33,676 nt of DNA, taken from positions 1-33,676 of the forward strand of contig CAKVBV010000023.1 in assembly GCA_934725535.1 (NCBI GenBank), read 5' to 3'. The notes beneath the pieces are model-generated. The model saw nothing but the letters and a program-made list of their open reading frames with translations, did no database searches and was not told the DNA's origin. This document shows positions 1-10,100 of the stretch, piece by piece. Positions within the stretch are counted from its first letter, which is position 1; each line of letters opens with the position of its first letter. The position numbers and the translations under genes were made by a program. The stretch comes from an uncultured Bacteroidales bacterium (lineage in GTDB: Bacteria; Bacteroidota; Bacteroidia; Bacteroidales; Paludibacteraceae).

Positions 1-56
1 ACAACTTTTATATTTTACACACAACCATACTCTACAGAAAAGAGACTGCCAAACGA

Positions 57-164
57 TACTTGTTAGACAGCCTCTTGCTTTAGTGGGGGACGACGCGGCC
101 CGCGTCGTCAAAAGCAGTCCTTTTTCTGGAGAAGCGGTATTTCTTTCTTACTTGTTTGGCAGCC
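57..164. repeat. Direct repeats around a GC-rich palindrome
   Basis: A 16-base sequence beginning TACTTGTT and ending CAGCC occurs at 57-72 and again at 149-164 with 14 of 16 bases identical. Between the copies, 89-109 is a perfect inverted repeat (GACGACGCGG, one base, CCGCGTCGTC). CTGCCAAAC at 46-54 is also the reverse complement of GTTTGGCAG at 154-162. The stretch 1-165 holds no gene I can support. It looks like a small repeat or the remains of one, downstream of the minus-strand lipoprotein gene. No T-tract follows the palindrome on either strand, so it is a poor terminator. Confidence 0.5.
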
Positions 165-165
165 C

Positions 166-252
166 CTAATAGGTCATAGTGTACACCGTCTGCGCCATGA
201 GCGCAGGCACTGCTGCACACAAGCACAGCAAAAGCAGGAGCAGTTTCTTCAT
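166..252 (-). pseudogene. 28-residue secreted peptide or truncated exported-protein gene
   Basis: Read on the minus strand, this ORF begins MKKLLLLLLCLCAAVPALMA and stops eight residues later. The first 20 residues are a textbook signal peptide: two lysines, a leucine-rich core and a small-residue cleavage region before QTVYTM. Nothing recognisable continues in any frame after the stop; the next bases run into the direct-repeat and palindrome region. It starts 13 bases after the stop of the lipoprotein gene and could be co-transcribed with it. Either the gene for a secreted protein was cut off just after its signal peptide, or this is a real very short exported peptide. I favour a remnant, with modest confidence. 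Confidence 0.45.
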
Positions 253-265
253 AGCCTGTCAATCA

Positions 266-1105
266 TTACTTTACGTCTTTCACAAGGCGGACGGAGCGAC
301 CGGTGTAGGCATAGTTGGTGGCATTGACATTCGTCCAATACTGATTGCAATACATATAGAACGCATGCCCCTCATAACTGGGAGTTGACATCCAATAGGC
401 ACCATCCTCACCAATATACTTGGTCTCTGCACCATAACGCTCACCTGCACAGGGGAAGAATACCACGCCCTGTTTCTCAAACTCGGCGAAGTCACTTGTG
501 GAATATACATTGTCAGCAAAATCCTCTTGCTTGTATTTGAGGAAGACTTCTGTTTCATAATCTCCGGTTCCCAGAATAACAAGCCCGTCGGGAGCATTGA
601 ACTCTGCAGGGAACAGCATCAGTCCGAGCACATCACCGACCTTCGCCATCGTCCAGCGGGTATGACGGAACAGGTACTCCCACTCCTCTATCGCCATAGT
701 ACGCCAAGTACCTGCTGCATCGTCACCAATGGCGTTGGTTCCCCAGTCCACAAAGGTACCTGCATAGTCCTTTTCGTTTTCGGAAGTGCTGATACCGAAC
801 TTGGTAGCGTCATTGTCGCTGCTCCAACCGAAGAGGTCTAACCACCCCTTGTCGGTAGTCGTGATATTGTCATTGGCTTTGCCCATGAAGTCGTACTGGT
901 TGGCTGCAAAACGCCATGTCTGCGTGCTTCCCTGATACTGCAAATTGCCTTGCGAGAAGACAACCTTCGATGTGTCGGACACAGCAAAAGCCACAGGCTT
1001 GTAGTTACTATTGGTTGTGTTCTCGGGGTTGTTACCATTGCAGCCTGTCCACACAGCACAGAACACCGCTAATGCTGTGCACATCAATAATTTACTAATC
1101 TTCAT
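266..1105 (-). CDS. Secreted lipoprotein of unknown function
   Basis: The 279-residue product has a signal peptide ending in Trp-Thr-Gly-Cys, with Cys22 the likely lipidated residue, so it should sit in a membrane facing the periplasm or the cell surface. The body opens with a segment containing VVFSQGNLQY and continues with a Trp- and Gly-rich fold. It ends in GRSVRLVKDV, a pattern I associate with repeated Bacteroidales lipoproteins related to FISUMP/formylglycine-like beta domains. The function is unknown. The gene lies 39 bases downstream of pheT on the same strand, with no clear promoter in the gap, so it may be read from the pheT transcript or from a promoter inside pheT. Confidence 0.75.
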   Translation of the reverse strand: MKISKLLMCTALAVFCAVWTGCNGNNPENTTNSNYKPVAFAVSDTSKVVFSQGNLQYQGSTQTWRFAANQYDFMGKANDNITTTDKGWLDLFGWSSDNDATKFGISTSENEKDYAGTFVDWGTNAIGDDAAGTWRTMAIEEWEYLFRHTRWTMAKVGDVLGLMLFPAEFNAPDGLVILGTGDYETEVFLKYKQEDFADNVYSTSDFAEFEKQGVVFFPCAGERYGAETKYIGEDGAYWMSTPSYEGHAFYMYCNQYWTNVNATNYAYTGRSVRLVKDVK

Positions 1106-1144
1106 TTGTATTGTTTTATGAGTTCTGTTTTACTTGTTTGCTTG

Positions 1145-3634
1145 TTATCTCAGTTTTGCACCGAACTTGTCCTCAAAAGTCTTCTGCAGGCGTTGCATGA
1201 TGGTCTCTATCTGTTTGTCTTTGAGCGTGTTGTCAGCGTCTTGAAGTATGAACGACAACGCATAAGACTTCTTACCGGCTTCCAAGTTCTTGCCCTCATA
1301 GACATCAAACAGATACACATCTTTCAGCAGTTTCTTCTCGGTGTCTTTGGCAGCCTTGGCGAGGTCGGCGAACTGCACTTGCTTGTCCACCAGCAGAGCA
1401 AAGTCACGCTTTACCTCAGGGTACTTGGGCAGGTCGGTAATGACAGGTTTGTACTGCTTGTTGAGACGCAAGAGTTGGTTCCAATCGAGGTCTGCATAAT
1501 ACACAGGGTTGTCAATGTCAAATGCCTTGCGCAGGCGGGTGGAGACAATACCTATATACCCGATTTCCTTGCCGTTGGGTGCCTTGATGAGCAGCCCGTC
1601 GGGGCACAACTCGTTCTCCAAAGGCTCTAATACGCAACGCGATACGTCCACTCCGAGACGGCGCAGCACATTATTCACATAAGCGTGCAACTGATAGAAA
1701 CTACACTTGTCGCCCTGGTGCACCCAACTCTGCAATGTCTTGTTGCCTGTTATCCACAAGGCGAGGTGCGGCTCCTCGGTATATGCGAACAGCGGGTCCA
1801 CTTCCCAATTCGGGTCTTTCTCTTTGCGTGCAGCCACTTTCGCGCTGTCATAGTGGTAGCAATTGCCAAACTCATAGAACTTCAAGTCGGCGTTCTTGCG
1901 ATTGGCATTGCGCTGTATGCTCTCCAGACCGCCAAAGAGCAAGGTCTGGCGCATGACACCCAGGTCTTGGCTCAGCGGATTGAGTATCTTGACACAGCGT
2001 TCCAACGGGTACTGCTTGAGCCCGTCGTAGTAAGACACTTTCGTCAGCGAGTTGTTGAGTATCTCATAGAATCCCTGTGCCGACAACTGCTCCGAGATAC
2101 GCGTCTGCAGTGCCACGGGGTTGGGCTTGGGACTGTAACTGAGATTGGTGTTCACCTTCTCGGGGAACTCCACATTGTTGTAGCCGTAGATACGCAGGAT
2201 GTCCTCCACTACATCGCACTCGCGCTGCACGTCCACACGGTAACGCGGCACGCCGATATGCCAAAGGTTGCCCTCACGGCTGTAAATCTCCACCTCAAGG
2301 GCACGCAGTATGGTCTCTATCTCCTCGGCACTCAACTCCTTGCCTATCAGAGCATTCACGCGATGAATATCCAAATCCACCTGCCACGGCTCGAAGTATG
2401 TCTGCCCCTCGTCGGTAATCTCCATGGCAACCTCGCCGCCTGCCACCTCTTGGATAAGCAGAGCGCAACGCTTTAATATATATAAGGTGTTGTTGGGGTC
2501 GCAGCCGCGCTCGTAACGGAAACTGGCATCGGTACTCAACTGGTGGCGGCGCGCCGTCTTACGGATACTGACGGGGTCAAAGTACGCGCTCTCAAGAAAT
2601 ACGTTCTTGGTCTGCTCGGTGATACCCGACTCCAAGCCACCGAAGACACCGGCGATAGTCATCGGTTCCTCGGCGTTGCAAATCATCAGGTCTGCCGATG
2701 AGAGGGTGCGCTCCACCCCGTCGAGAGTGACGAACTTCTCGCCCTCGCGGGCATTGCGGACGTGAATGGTATGCCCTTTTATCTTGTCGGCATCAAACGA
2801 GTGCAGTGCCTGCCCCATCTCGTGCAGCACAAAGTTGGTAACGTCCACCACATTGTTGATGGAGTGCAAGCCGATGGCATTGAGTGACTTTTTGAGCCAG
2901 TCAGGCGACTCCTTGACGGTAACACCCTGTATGCTCACGCCCGTATAGCGCGGACATGCCTGCGGGTTGTCGATGGTAACGGTGATGGGCAGGTTGTGGT
3001 TGTTCACACGGAACGCGTCCACACTCGGTTTGGTGAGGGCTATCTCCTGACCGTGCGCCTTGTAGTAAGCGTACAGGTCGCGTGCCACACCATAGTGGCT
3101 TGCCGCGTCGGAGCGGTTGGGCGTGATGTCTACCTCGATGAGGGTGTCGTCCTCTATGTGGAAGTACTCCTTGGCGGGCATACCCACAGGCGTGTCGGGC
3201 GGCAGCACCATGATGCCGTCATGGCTGGTGCCTACCCCAATCTCGTCTTCGGCGCAAATCATGCCAAGGCTCTCCTCGCCACGGATTTTGCCGCGCTTGA
3301 TGGTGAAATGCTCATCGCCTTGGTACAGCACAGTACCGATAGTAGCCACGATAACTTTCTGACCTGCAGCCACATTGGGAGCCCCACAGACTATCTGCAG
3401 CGGCTCGGCATCGGGTGCCACGCGCGTGGTGGTGATATGCAGGTGGTCGGAATTGGGGTGCGGCACGCAGGTGAGGACTTCGCCTACCACCAAGCCTTCC
3501 AAGCCGCCCTTTATAGTTTGTACCGTCTCTACCGTACCGACCTCCAAACCAATGGAAGTCAATATCTTAGCCACTGTGTTGGCATCATCTGTGAGTGCCA
3601 GGTAGCGTTTCAACCAATTGTAAGATATATTCAT
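1145..3634 (-). CDS. pheT: Phenylalanine--tRNA ligase beta subunit
   Basis: The 829-residue product begins MNISYNWLKRYL, the usual start of bacterial PheT. In order it has an OB-fold tRNA-binding domain (about residues 40-155, with the stretch VVGEVLTCVPHPNSDHLHI), B3/B4 and B5 domains in the middle, the catalytic-like core, and the C-terminal ferredoxin-fold anticodon-binding domain (about 735-829, with YPEVKRDFALLVDK). PheT pairs with PheS in a cytoplasmic heterotetramer that charges tRNA-Phe. The B3/B4 region edits mischarged Tyr-tRNA. Length is normal for Bacteroidetes and there is no frame break. pheS is not in this window, so the subunits are encoded apart. A TAATTTTG -7-like box lies upstream at 3672-3679. 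Confidence 0.97.
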   Translation of the reverse strand: MNISYNWLKRYLALTDDANTVAKILTSIGLEVGTVETVQTIKGGLEGLVVGEVLTCVPHPNSDHLHITTTRVAPDAEPLQIVCGAPNVAAGQKVIVATIGTVLYQGDEHFTIKRGKIRGEESLGMICAEDEIGVGTSHDGIMVLPPDTPVGMPAKEYFHIEDDTLIEVDITPNRSDAASHYGVARDLYAYYKAHGQEIALTKPSVDAFRVNNHNLPITVTIDNPQACPRYTGVSIQGVTVKESPDWLKKSLNAIGLHSINNVVDVTNFVLHEMGQALHSFDADKIKGHTIHVRNAREGEKFVTLDGVERTLSSADLMICNAEEPMTIAGVFGGLESGITEQTKNVFLESAYFDPVSIRKTARRHQLSTDASFRYERGCDPNNTLYILKRCALLIQEVAGGEVAMEITDEGQTYFEPWQVDLDIHRVNALIGKELSAEEIETILRALEVEIYSREGNLWHIGVPRYRVDVQRECDVVEDILRIYGYNNVEFPEKVNTNLSYSPKPNPVALQTRISEQLSAQGFYEILNNSLTKVSYYDGLKQYPLERCVKILNPLSQDLGVMRQTLLFGGLESIQRNANRKNADLKFYEFGNCYHYDSAKVAARKEKDPNWEVDPLFAYTEEPHLALWITGNKTLQSWVHQGDKCSFYQLHAYVNNVLRRLGVDVSRCVLEPLENELCPDGLLIKAPNGKEIGYIGIVSTRLRKAFDIDNPVYYADLDWNQLLRLNKQYKPVITDLPKYPEVKRDFALLVDKQVQFADLAKAAKDTEKKLLKDVYLFDVYEGKNLEAGKKSYALSFILQDADNTLKDKQIETIMQRLQKTFEDKFGAKLR

Positions 3635-3671
3635 ACTCGTATTCTATTGTCTGTGTAACATTTCCAACCCG

Positions 3672-3679
3672 CAAAATTA
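3672..3679 (-). promoter_or_regulatory. Possible pheT -7 box
   Basis: On the minus strand this reads TAATTTTG, a match to the Bacteroidetes -7 consensus TAnnTTTG, 37 bases upstream of the pheT start. No good TTTG box lies 20 bases further upstream, so the call is weaker than for the other promoters here. The rest of the 438-base gap between pheT and nrdJ (3635-4072) holds no gene or repeat that I can see, only the nrdJ promoter. Confidence 0.4.
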
Positions 3680-3963
3680 CACAAATTCTTGCGATTACAC
3701 AACATCATCATACAAAACGCATTATATTTATAGAAGAACAGGCACACCGATTATCCGTGATAGGCAACGCCATTTACCATATTCACACGACCATAAGTAT
3801 CGCAGTATATTTTCCGCATATTAGTTACCTGCTTATATGCCTGCTTCACAAAAACGGAAAACTTTTCAGCATATCTACAAGACGCAAAGTACTAATTTAC
3901 AACACGATACATTTTTATTTCAGACAACTTTTTGCTTCTGTTGATAACTTTTCTTTCCATTTC

Positions 3964-3995
3964 TTTGCACACTTTATGAATATATCGTACCTTTG
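3964..3995 (+). promoter_or_regulatory. nrdJ promoter (-33/-7)
   Basis: TTTG at 3964-3967, a 20-base spacer and TACCTTTG at 3988-3995 fit the Bacteroidetes primary sigma factor consensus. The start codon of nrdJ follows about 77 bases later. The leader is too short and lacks the boxes for a cobalamin riboswitch. Confidence 0.75.
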
Positions 3996-4072
3996 CAGTC
4001 TCTTTTCTGTACACACTACACGAAAAGGCATTATCACGAAAATAATTAACATCAGATACACTTACATATACT

Positions 4073-6646
4073 ATGGAAGAAAAAGTTTACACCCAAAAGC
4101 AAGCAGAAGAGGCTTCTGTCAAGTACTTCGGTGGTGATGAATTGGCAGCGCGTGTGTGGAGCACCAAGTATGCGCTGAAGGATTCGTTTGGGCATCTCTA
4201 CGAACTCACGCCGGATGATATGCACCATCGTCTTGCACGCGAGATTGCACGTATCGAGAAGAAATATGCCAACCCCATGTCGGAAGAGGAGTTGTTCGAA
4301 CTCATGCGCAACTTCCGCTACATCGTCCCGCAAGGAAGCCCCATGACGGGTATCGGCAACGACTACCAGGTGGCGAGCCTGAGCAACTGCTTTGTCATTG
4401 GTGTGGACGGCAACGCAGACAGTTATGGTGCTATCATCAAGATTGACGAAGAGCAGGTACAACTCATGAAGCGACGCGGAGGAGTCGGACACGACCTCAG
4501 TCATATTCGCCCATACGGCAGTCCTGTCAAGAACTCTGCGCTGACCTCCACCGGACTTGTGCCGTTTATGGAACGCTACAGCAACTCCACACGCGAGGTG
4601 GCACAAGACGGCCGTCGGGGTGCACTTATGTTGAGCGTCAGCATCAAGCACCCCGACAGCGAGGCGTTTATCGATGCCAAGATGGAGCAAGGCAAAATCA
4701 CGGGTGCCAATGTGTCGGTGAAGATACACGACGACTTTATGAAAGCGGCTATTGCTGGTGAGATGTATCAGCAGGAGTATCCTATCTTTTCCACGAATCC
4801 GCTATACACCAAGCAGATTGATGCCAAGCAGTTGTGGAGGAAAATCATTCACAACGCATGGAAGTCTGCTGAACCCGGAGTGCTTTTCTGGGACACCATC
4901 ATCCGCGAATCAGTGCCCGACTGCTATGCTGACCTCGGCTATCGAACCGTCAGCACCAACCCTTGCGGCGAGATTCCGCTCTGCCCCTACGACAGTTGCC
5001 GTCTGTTGGCAATCAACCTCTACTCGTATGTCAAACACCCCTTCACACCGCAAGCAGAGTTTGATTTCGACCTTTTCCGTCGCCATGTAGCAGTAGCGCA
5101 ACGCATGATGGACGACATCATTGACCTCGAAATGGAGAAAATCGACAAGATTCTACTCAAGATAGCCTCCGACCCCGAGTCGGACAGCGTGAAGCGTACC
5201 GAGCGCGAACTATGGGAGAAGATTATGAAGAAGACCTCACAAGGGCGTCGTACAGGTGTCGGCACCACGGCAGAGGGCGATATGCTGGCGGCGATGGGCT
5301 TGCGCTACGGTAGCGACGAGGCTACGGCTTTCTCTGTAGAGGTACACAAGACCTTGGCTCTGGCTGCCTATCGGAGCAGCGTGGAGATGGCTAAAGAGCG
5401 CGGAGCGTTCAAGGTCTATGATGCCAAACGCGAAGAGCAAAACCCGTATATCCTGCGCATCAAAGAGGCAGACCCCGAACTGTACAAGATGATGACCCGA
5501 TATGGTCGCCGCAATATCGCCTGTCTCACCATCGCTCCCACGGGTACTACCAGCATTATGACGCAGACCACAAGCGGTATCGAACCGGTCTTTATGCCTG
5601 TTTACCGCCGCCGCCGTAAGGTGAACCCCGGCGACAAAAACGTGCATGTGGACCTTGTGGACGAGGTCGGCGACAGTTTCGAGGAGTATGTAGTCTTCCA
5701 CCACAAGTTCATCACGTGGATGAACGCCAACGGGCATCCCTACGACCCCAACCACCGCTACACCTCCGCCGAGGTGGATGCCTTGGTACAGGAATCGCCT
5801 TATTACCACGCCACTGCCAACGATGTGGATTGGCTCGCCAAGGTGCGTATGCAAGGGGCTATTCAGAAATGGGTGGACCACTCTATATCCGTAACTATCA
5901 ACCTGCCCAACGATGTCAGCGAGGAGTTGGTCGGGCAACTCTACGAAGAGGCATGGAAGTGTGGTTGCAAAGGCTGCACCGTCTATCGCGACGGCTCACG
6001 CACGGGTGTACTGGAAGGTATCAAAGAAAAGAAGAAAGAGGACAAAGACGACAAGGACGACAAAAAGGACGACAAGACCTGCGTATGCTTCGACAACAAG
6101 GTGCGCGTACGCCCTGCCGAGTTGGAGTGCGATGTAGTGCGCTTCCAGAACAACAAGGACAAGTGGATTGCGTTTGTCGGACTGAAAGACGGTCGCCCGT
6201 ACGAAATCTTCACAGGGCTGGCAGATGATGAAGAGGGTATCTTGTTACCCAAGTCTGTCACCAAAGGCAAAATCATTCGCGTTGTGCAAGAGGACGGAAC
6301 CAAACGTTATGACTTCCAGTTTGTTAATTCGCGCGGCTACAAAACCACTATGGAGGGCTTGAGTTACAAGTTCGACAAAGAGTTCTGGAACTATGCCCGC
6401 CTTATCTCCGGTGTCTTGCGCTATGGTATGCCTATTGACCAGGTAATCAAAATGATAAGTGGTCTGCAAATGGACTCGGAGACTATCAATTCTTGGAAGG
6501 TCGGCGTAGAGCGTGCATTGAAGAAATACATACAGGACGGCACAATCGTGCAAGGACAGGTATGCCCCAACTGTGGTCAGCCGCTCGTCTTTGAAGAGGG
6601 CTGTATGCACTGTCGCGAATGTGGCTACAGCAAGTGCGGAGGATAA
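4073..6646 (+). CDS. nrdJ: Adenosylcobalamin-dependent ribonucleotide reductase (class II)
   Basis: This 857-residue enzyme makes deoxyribonucleotides from ribonucleotides with a B12-generated thiyl radical, in the cytoplasm, with or without oxygen. Motifs seen are NPCGEIPL (about residue 295; active-site Cys and Glu), GVGTTAEGDML (about 394), and APTGTTSIMTQ with TSGIEP (about 487; phosphate binding). The C-terminal part has a TSCPD domain (about 676-776) and a Cys-rich tail with CPNCG, CMHCRECG and SKCGG, which would re-reduce the active site and may bind zinc. A Lys/Asp-only linker (about 651-668) separates the catalytic and TSCPD domains. It has its own promoter and a terminator at 6673-6698, so it is probably a single-gene transcript. 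Confidence 0.96.
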   Translation: MEEKVYTQKQAEEASVKYFGGDELAARVWSTKYALKDSFGHLYELTPDDMHHRLAREIARIEKKYANPMSEEELFELMRNFRYIVPQGSPMTGIGNDYQVASLSNCFVIGVDGNADSYGAIIKIDEEQVQLMKRRGGVGHDLSHIRPYGSPVKNSALTSTGLVPFMERYSNSTREVAQDGRRGALMLSVSIKHPDSEAFIDAKMEQGKITGANVSVKIHDDFMKAAIAGEMYQQEYPIFSTNPLYTKQIDAKQLWRKIIHNAWKSAEPGVLFWDTIIRESVPDCYADLGYRTVSTNPCGEIPLCPYDSCRLLAINLYSYVKHPFTPQAEFDFDLFRRHVAVAQRMMDDIIDLEMEKIDKILLKIASDPESDSVKRTERELWEKIMKKTSQGRRTGVGTTAEGDMLAAMGLRYGSDEATAFSVEVHKTLALAAYRSSVEMAKERGAFKVYDAKREEQNPYILRIKEADPELYKMMTRYGRRNIACLTIAPTGTTSIMTQTTSGIEPVFMPVYRRRRKVNPGDKNVHVDLVDEVGDSFEEYVVFHHKFITWMNANGHPYDPNHRYTSAEVDALVQESPYYHATANDVDWLAKVRMQGAIQKWVDHSISVTINLPNDVSEELVGQLYEEAWKCGCKGCTVYRDGSRTGVLEGIKEKKKEDKDDKDDKKDDKTCVCFDNKVRVRPAELECDVVRFQNNKDKWIAFVGLKDGRPYEIFTGLADDEEGILLPKSVTKGKIIRVVQEDGTKRYDFQFVNSRGYKTTMEGLSYKFDKEFWNYARLISGVLRYGMPIDQVIKMISGLQMDSETINSWKVGVERALKKYIQDGTIVQGQVCPNCGQPLVFEEGCMHCRECGYSKCGG

Positions 6647-6672
6647 TCCATTATATATCATATAATTGCGAT

Positions 6673-6698
6673 AGCGGGGTGTAATGCCCCGCTTTTTT
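6673..6698 (+). terminator. Intrinsic terminator after nrdJ
   Basis: AGCGGGG at 6673-6679 pairs perfectly with CCCCGCT at 6687-6693 and is followed by a run of T. It lies 27 bases behind the nrdJ stop. Confidence 0.9.
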
Positions 6699-6718
6699 AT
6701 GTTTACCAACTTTGCTTC

Positions 6719-6773
6719 GGAGGTGATTCGAAGGTGATTCGAAGGTCGTTCGAAGGTGGTTCGAAAAATGTTC
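6719..6773. repeat. 11-base tandem array, unit GAAGGTGATTC
   Basis: There are five contiguous 11-base units, starting at 6719, 6730, 6741, 6752 and 6763. The unit is GAAGGTGATTC with substitutions, and TTCGAA forms at most unit joints. It lies in the gap between nrdJ and the large surface protein gene. Period and phase are exact, while the bases have drifted. Confidence 0.85.
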
Positions 6774-6785
6774 GGTTTTCTATGC

Positions 6786-6829
6786 TACTGACAAGTTACT
6801 GACAGGCTACTGATATAACACCGACAAAC
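6786..6829. repeat. 11-base tandem array, unit TACTGACAAGT
   Basis: There are four contiguous 11-base units at 6786, 6797, 6808 and 6819, with unit TACTGACAAGT and drift. It lies 12 bases after the first array, has the same period and an unrelated unit. Apart from these arrays, an inverted repeat and the promoter, the 6647-7123 gap holds no gene. Confidence 0.8.
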
Positions 6830-6879
6830 TGTTTTCTATACAGAAAGTCAGGGCTAACCAACGAGAGGATAGCAGTCTG

Positions 6880-6899
6880 AGATATTTTTCACAATATCT
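6880..6899. promoter_or_regulatory. Inverted repeat upstream of the surface-protein promoter
   Basis: AGATATT at 6880-6886 is a perfect inverted repeat of AATATCT at 6893-6899, with a six-base centre. It ends 11 bases before the -33 box at 6911, a place where an activator or repressor could bind. The function is inferred from position only. Confidence 0.35.
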
Positions 6900-6910
6900 T
6901 AACATCTTGG

Positions 6911-6942
6911 CTTGTGTATGTGTCGCAAAAGTTGTAACTTTG
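6911..6942 (+). promoter_or_regulatory. Promoter of the T9SS surface-protein operon
   Basis: CTTG at 6911-6914, a 20-base spacer and TAACTTTG at 6935-6942 match the Bacteroidetes promoter. The roughly 170-base leader before the start codon contains a perfect 7-bp hairpin (CCTCTAC at 7025-7031 with GTAGAGG at 7037-7043) and the palindrome GCGCATGCGC at 7075-7084. The leader may therefore be structured. Confidence 0.65.
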
Positions 6943-7123
6943 CGGTGATTTTGTATGAGCGGTACGTTGTGTCTCTATCCGATATGATATTACCTATCGT
7001 CAATACTATCGATTGTCCCCATCACCTCTACACAAAGTAGAGGCAACATACATCCATACTACCCGTGTGCTATGGCGCATGCGCAGTATCAAAGTATTAG
7101 TAAACTGTAAAAATATCAATATA

Positions 7124-10100
7124 ATGAAACAATTTAGACTACTTCTCACCATCCTCACCCTACTCGCTATAGGGAGTATGAATACTTGGGCAGAGACTCT
7201 GACTATATCCGGAGCATCATCCGGACATAATGCCCCATGGAGCACTTCTTATGGAAATGGAAATGGTACTTCCATAACAAGCGGAGGTTCATCTATTGGC
7301 ATAACATATACGAATACAACACGTATGTCAACAGCCATACAAATCAAAAAAGGAACCTCCAATGGTTTCTATAGTACTACCTTCCCTGCTAATAGCGTCA
7401 TTACAAGTATAGCCATTACTTCAAAGACAAATAGTGTAACACTATACGTTAGCAAAGATGGAAAAAGTTGGGGAACAGGCGCAACTATCAATAAAACAAC
7501 CACTAAGACATATACTGCAGCTGATGGTTACTTGTATTTCAAAGTTAATGCAACTTCTTCATATGCACAGATAACATCTATAGTCGTTACCTACGAGGCT
7601 ACTGCTTCCTGCACCACTCCGACTTTCGCAATAGCCGACAAGACTATTTCGCTGTCTGAAGCCGAGACGGGCGACTATGATATGTCCTCCAACCTGACCA
7701 TCAACAAAGGCGGTTCTACGGGGGCGATTACGTACTCTTGTGATAATTCGGATGTGGATATAATGGGTGATAAATTTCAAACAATGGATGCCGGCACCTA
7801 CACTATCAATGCCACTATGGCAGCCGACGCTACATACTGCGAAGCCACAACATCATTCACTATCACCGTTCAGTCTGCACCTTGTAACGCCTTAACAACA
7901 CCCACCGGACTGAACACATCCAATATCACGGCTACCACTGCAGACCTGTCGTGGACGGCAGTTCCCAACGCTACAGAATACAAAATCACGTATGGCGATG
8001 CAGAGAACCCCGGAACAAAGCAGGCAACCGCCACCGGTACTACCTATACACTCACTAACCTCACACCCAAAACGGGCTATATCTGGGCAGTGAAAGCCAT
8101 AGGCGACGGGGCTACCTACTGCGACAGCGAAGACAGCCAATCAGGCGACTTCACCACTGCTGCCCCACCCCAATACACCATCACTTGGTCAGTGAATGGC
8201 ACTACTACCACTACGCAAGTTACCGAGGGTGATGCGATTGGTACATTGCCTGCAGACCCGTCCGCACCGAGCGGCTGTTCGGACAAAGTGTTTGTCGGTT
8301 GGAGTACCACCAACATCGGTGCAACACCTACCAACGATAAGCCGGATTTCATCACAGCCAACACCATACCCACAGGCAACACCACTTACTATGCTGTATT
8401 TGCTACGAAAGCAAATACAAGCGGAAGTCAAGACATTGTATTTAATGTTGGGGATATTGCTGCAGAGAATAACTGGAATAGTGGCACACAATACTCCAGT
8501 TATACCATTGCACCAATTACCATTACGTATTCAGGTGGTGTCAATGATGGTAAGTATTATTCTGACGATTCTTGGCGCAGTTACAAAAATGGTAGTGTTG
8601 TGGTAAGTGGAGGTACTATTTCTGAAGTAATCTCGTCTCCAGAGAAGACCTTTACTAAGCAAACAGATGGAACATGGAAATATACAGGGACTGCAACAGT
8701 TAAATTTACTAAATTTACCATTAAAACTACGGCTGCCGGTTCCTCCTACACCGATTATATCACCGAGTGTGTAGATTGTACCGACCCTGCAGAAGCATTG
8801 GCATTGACCTTGTCGCAGGAGACAGCCAACTTAGGTCAGGACGGCAACGCTGTAGTAACCTTTAGTACCACAGGTGGTAATGGTACCGCGGTTACATACG
8901 CTGTTACACCCACCACAGGTGCAACGCTCAACGGCACCACTATCACATTTACGCAAGAGGGTACATACACGCTGACTGCTTCGCAGACATACACCACCAC
9001 CGGTGGCACAACCTATTGTGGCGGAACAGACAGCAAGAAAATTGTAATCACCAAAACTCCGACATTATACTTCACCACCACGCCTGCTGACCCGATAGAG
9101 TTCGCCGAAGTTGAGTGCGGTGGCAATACCCCGCTAAGCCAGAAGCAGCAAATCAGTGTACAGGGATATAACCTGACGGATGATGTTACCGTTACCGTAA
9201 CAGGTGCCTACAAAATTGCCCGTACAGAAAGTGCTTCTTTGGATGATTACACTACGAAAGTAGAACTTACAAAAACCACAATGGGTAGTATCAGTACTAC
9301 CTACCAATCGGTTTATGTGCTATCCTGTCCTCCTGCACAAAGTACTACAGCCACCACGGGGACTATTACCTTTACCACTACCGGCGGCAACACATTGACG
9401 GTAAATCTCTCCACGCCCACTGTTACATGCCGTGAATACACCCTCACACTCTACGACCGCGGCAGCACGACCACTTTGGGTAACTACTATGCAGGTGCGG
9501 AAGTACCGCAGCCCGCAGATCCGGAAGGCGTATGCACCGAACCGATCAACTATGTCTTCGACGGCTGGGCAACCGCCGAGGTGGCAGAGGGCAGCACTAC
9601 CTATACCAAGGTCTCTTTCCCCTACACCATGCCCAAAGCCAACACCACCCTCTATGCGGTGTACAAGTACGAGGGGAATACCGTATCGGATACACGATTT
9701 AGGAGAGGAACATTGGATGATTTGGTAGATGCGCAAAAAGTAGTAATAGTAGAACAAGACGCAAAAAAAGCCCTCAATTCCAAAACATACCAAAGTTATT
9801 ATCTTACGGCTACGGATGTTACCATAAACAATGATTTGATCAACGTAACAAATGATGCGTTAATATGGGAGACCAGAAAGGATGGTGACAAGTATTCTTT
9901 TCTGCAAAATAGCAAATACTTAAATATAACAAAATCTTCTACTCACTACAATCTTACTGTTACATCCACAAAGGATAGTTGGAGCATAGCCGCATTTGGA
10001 ACAGGCTATAGCCTGCAAAATACCACTTATACGGGCTACTATGCCGTATATAATTCTAAATATTCTGAATATACGGCAGACGATGCAGCATATGCATTGC

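Noticed and set aside
4000..4072. Cobalamin riboswitch before the B12-dependent nrdJ
   Set aside because: The leader is only about 70 bases and has no B12-box-like sequence.
3595..4137. 180-codon plus-strand ORF across the pheT-nrdJ gap
   Set aside because: It overlaps the starts of both real genes and the nrdJ promoter, and its translation has no family features.
6719..6829. CRISPR array
   Set aside because: The 11-base units are contiguous, without spacers, and no cas gene is present.
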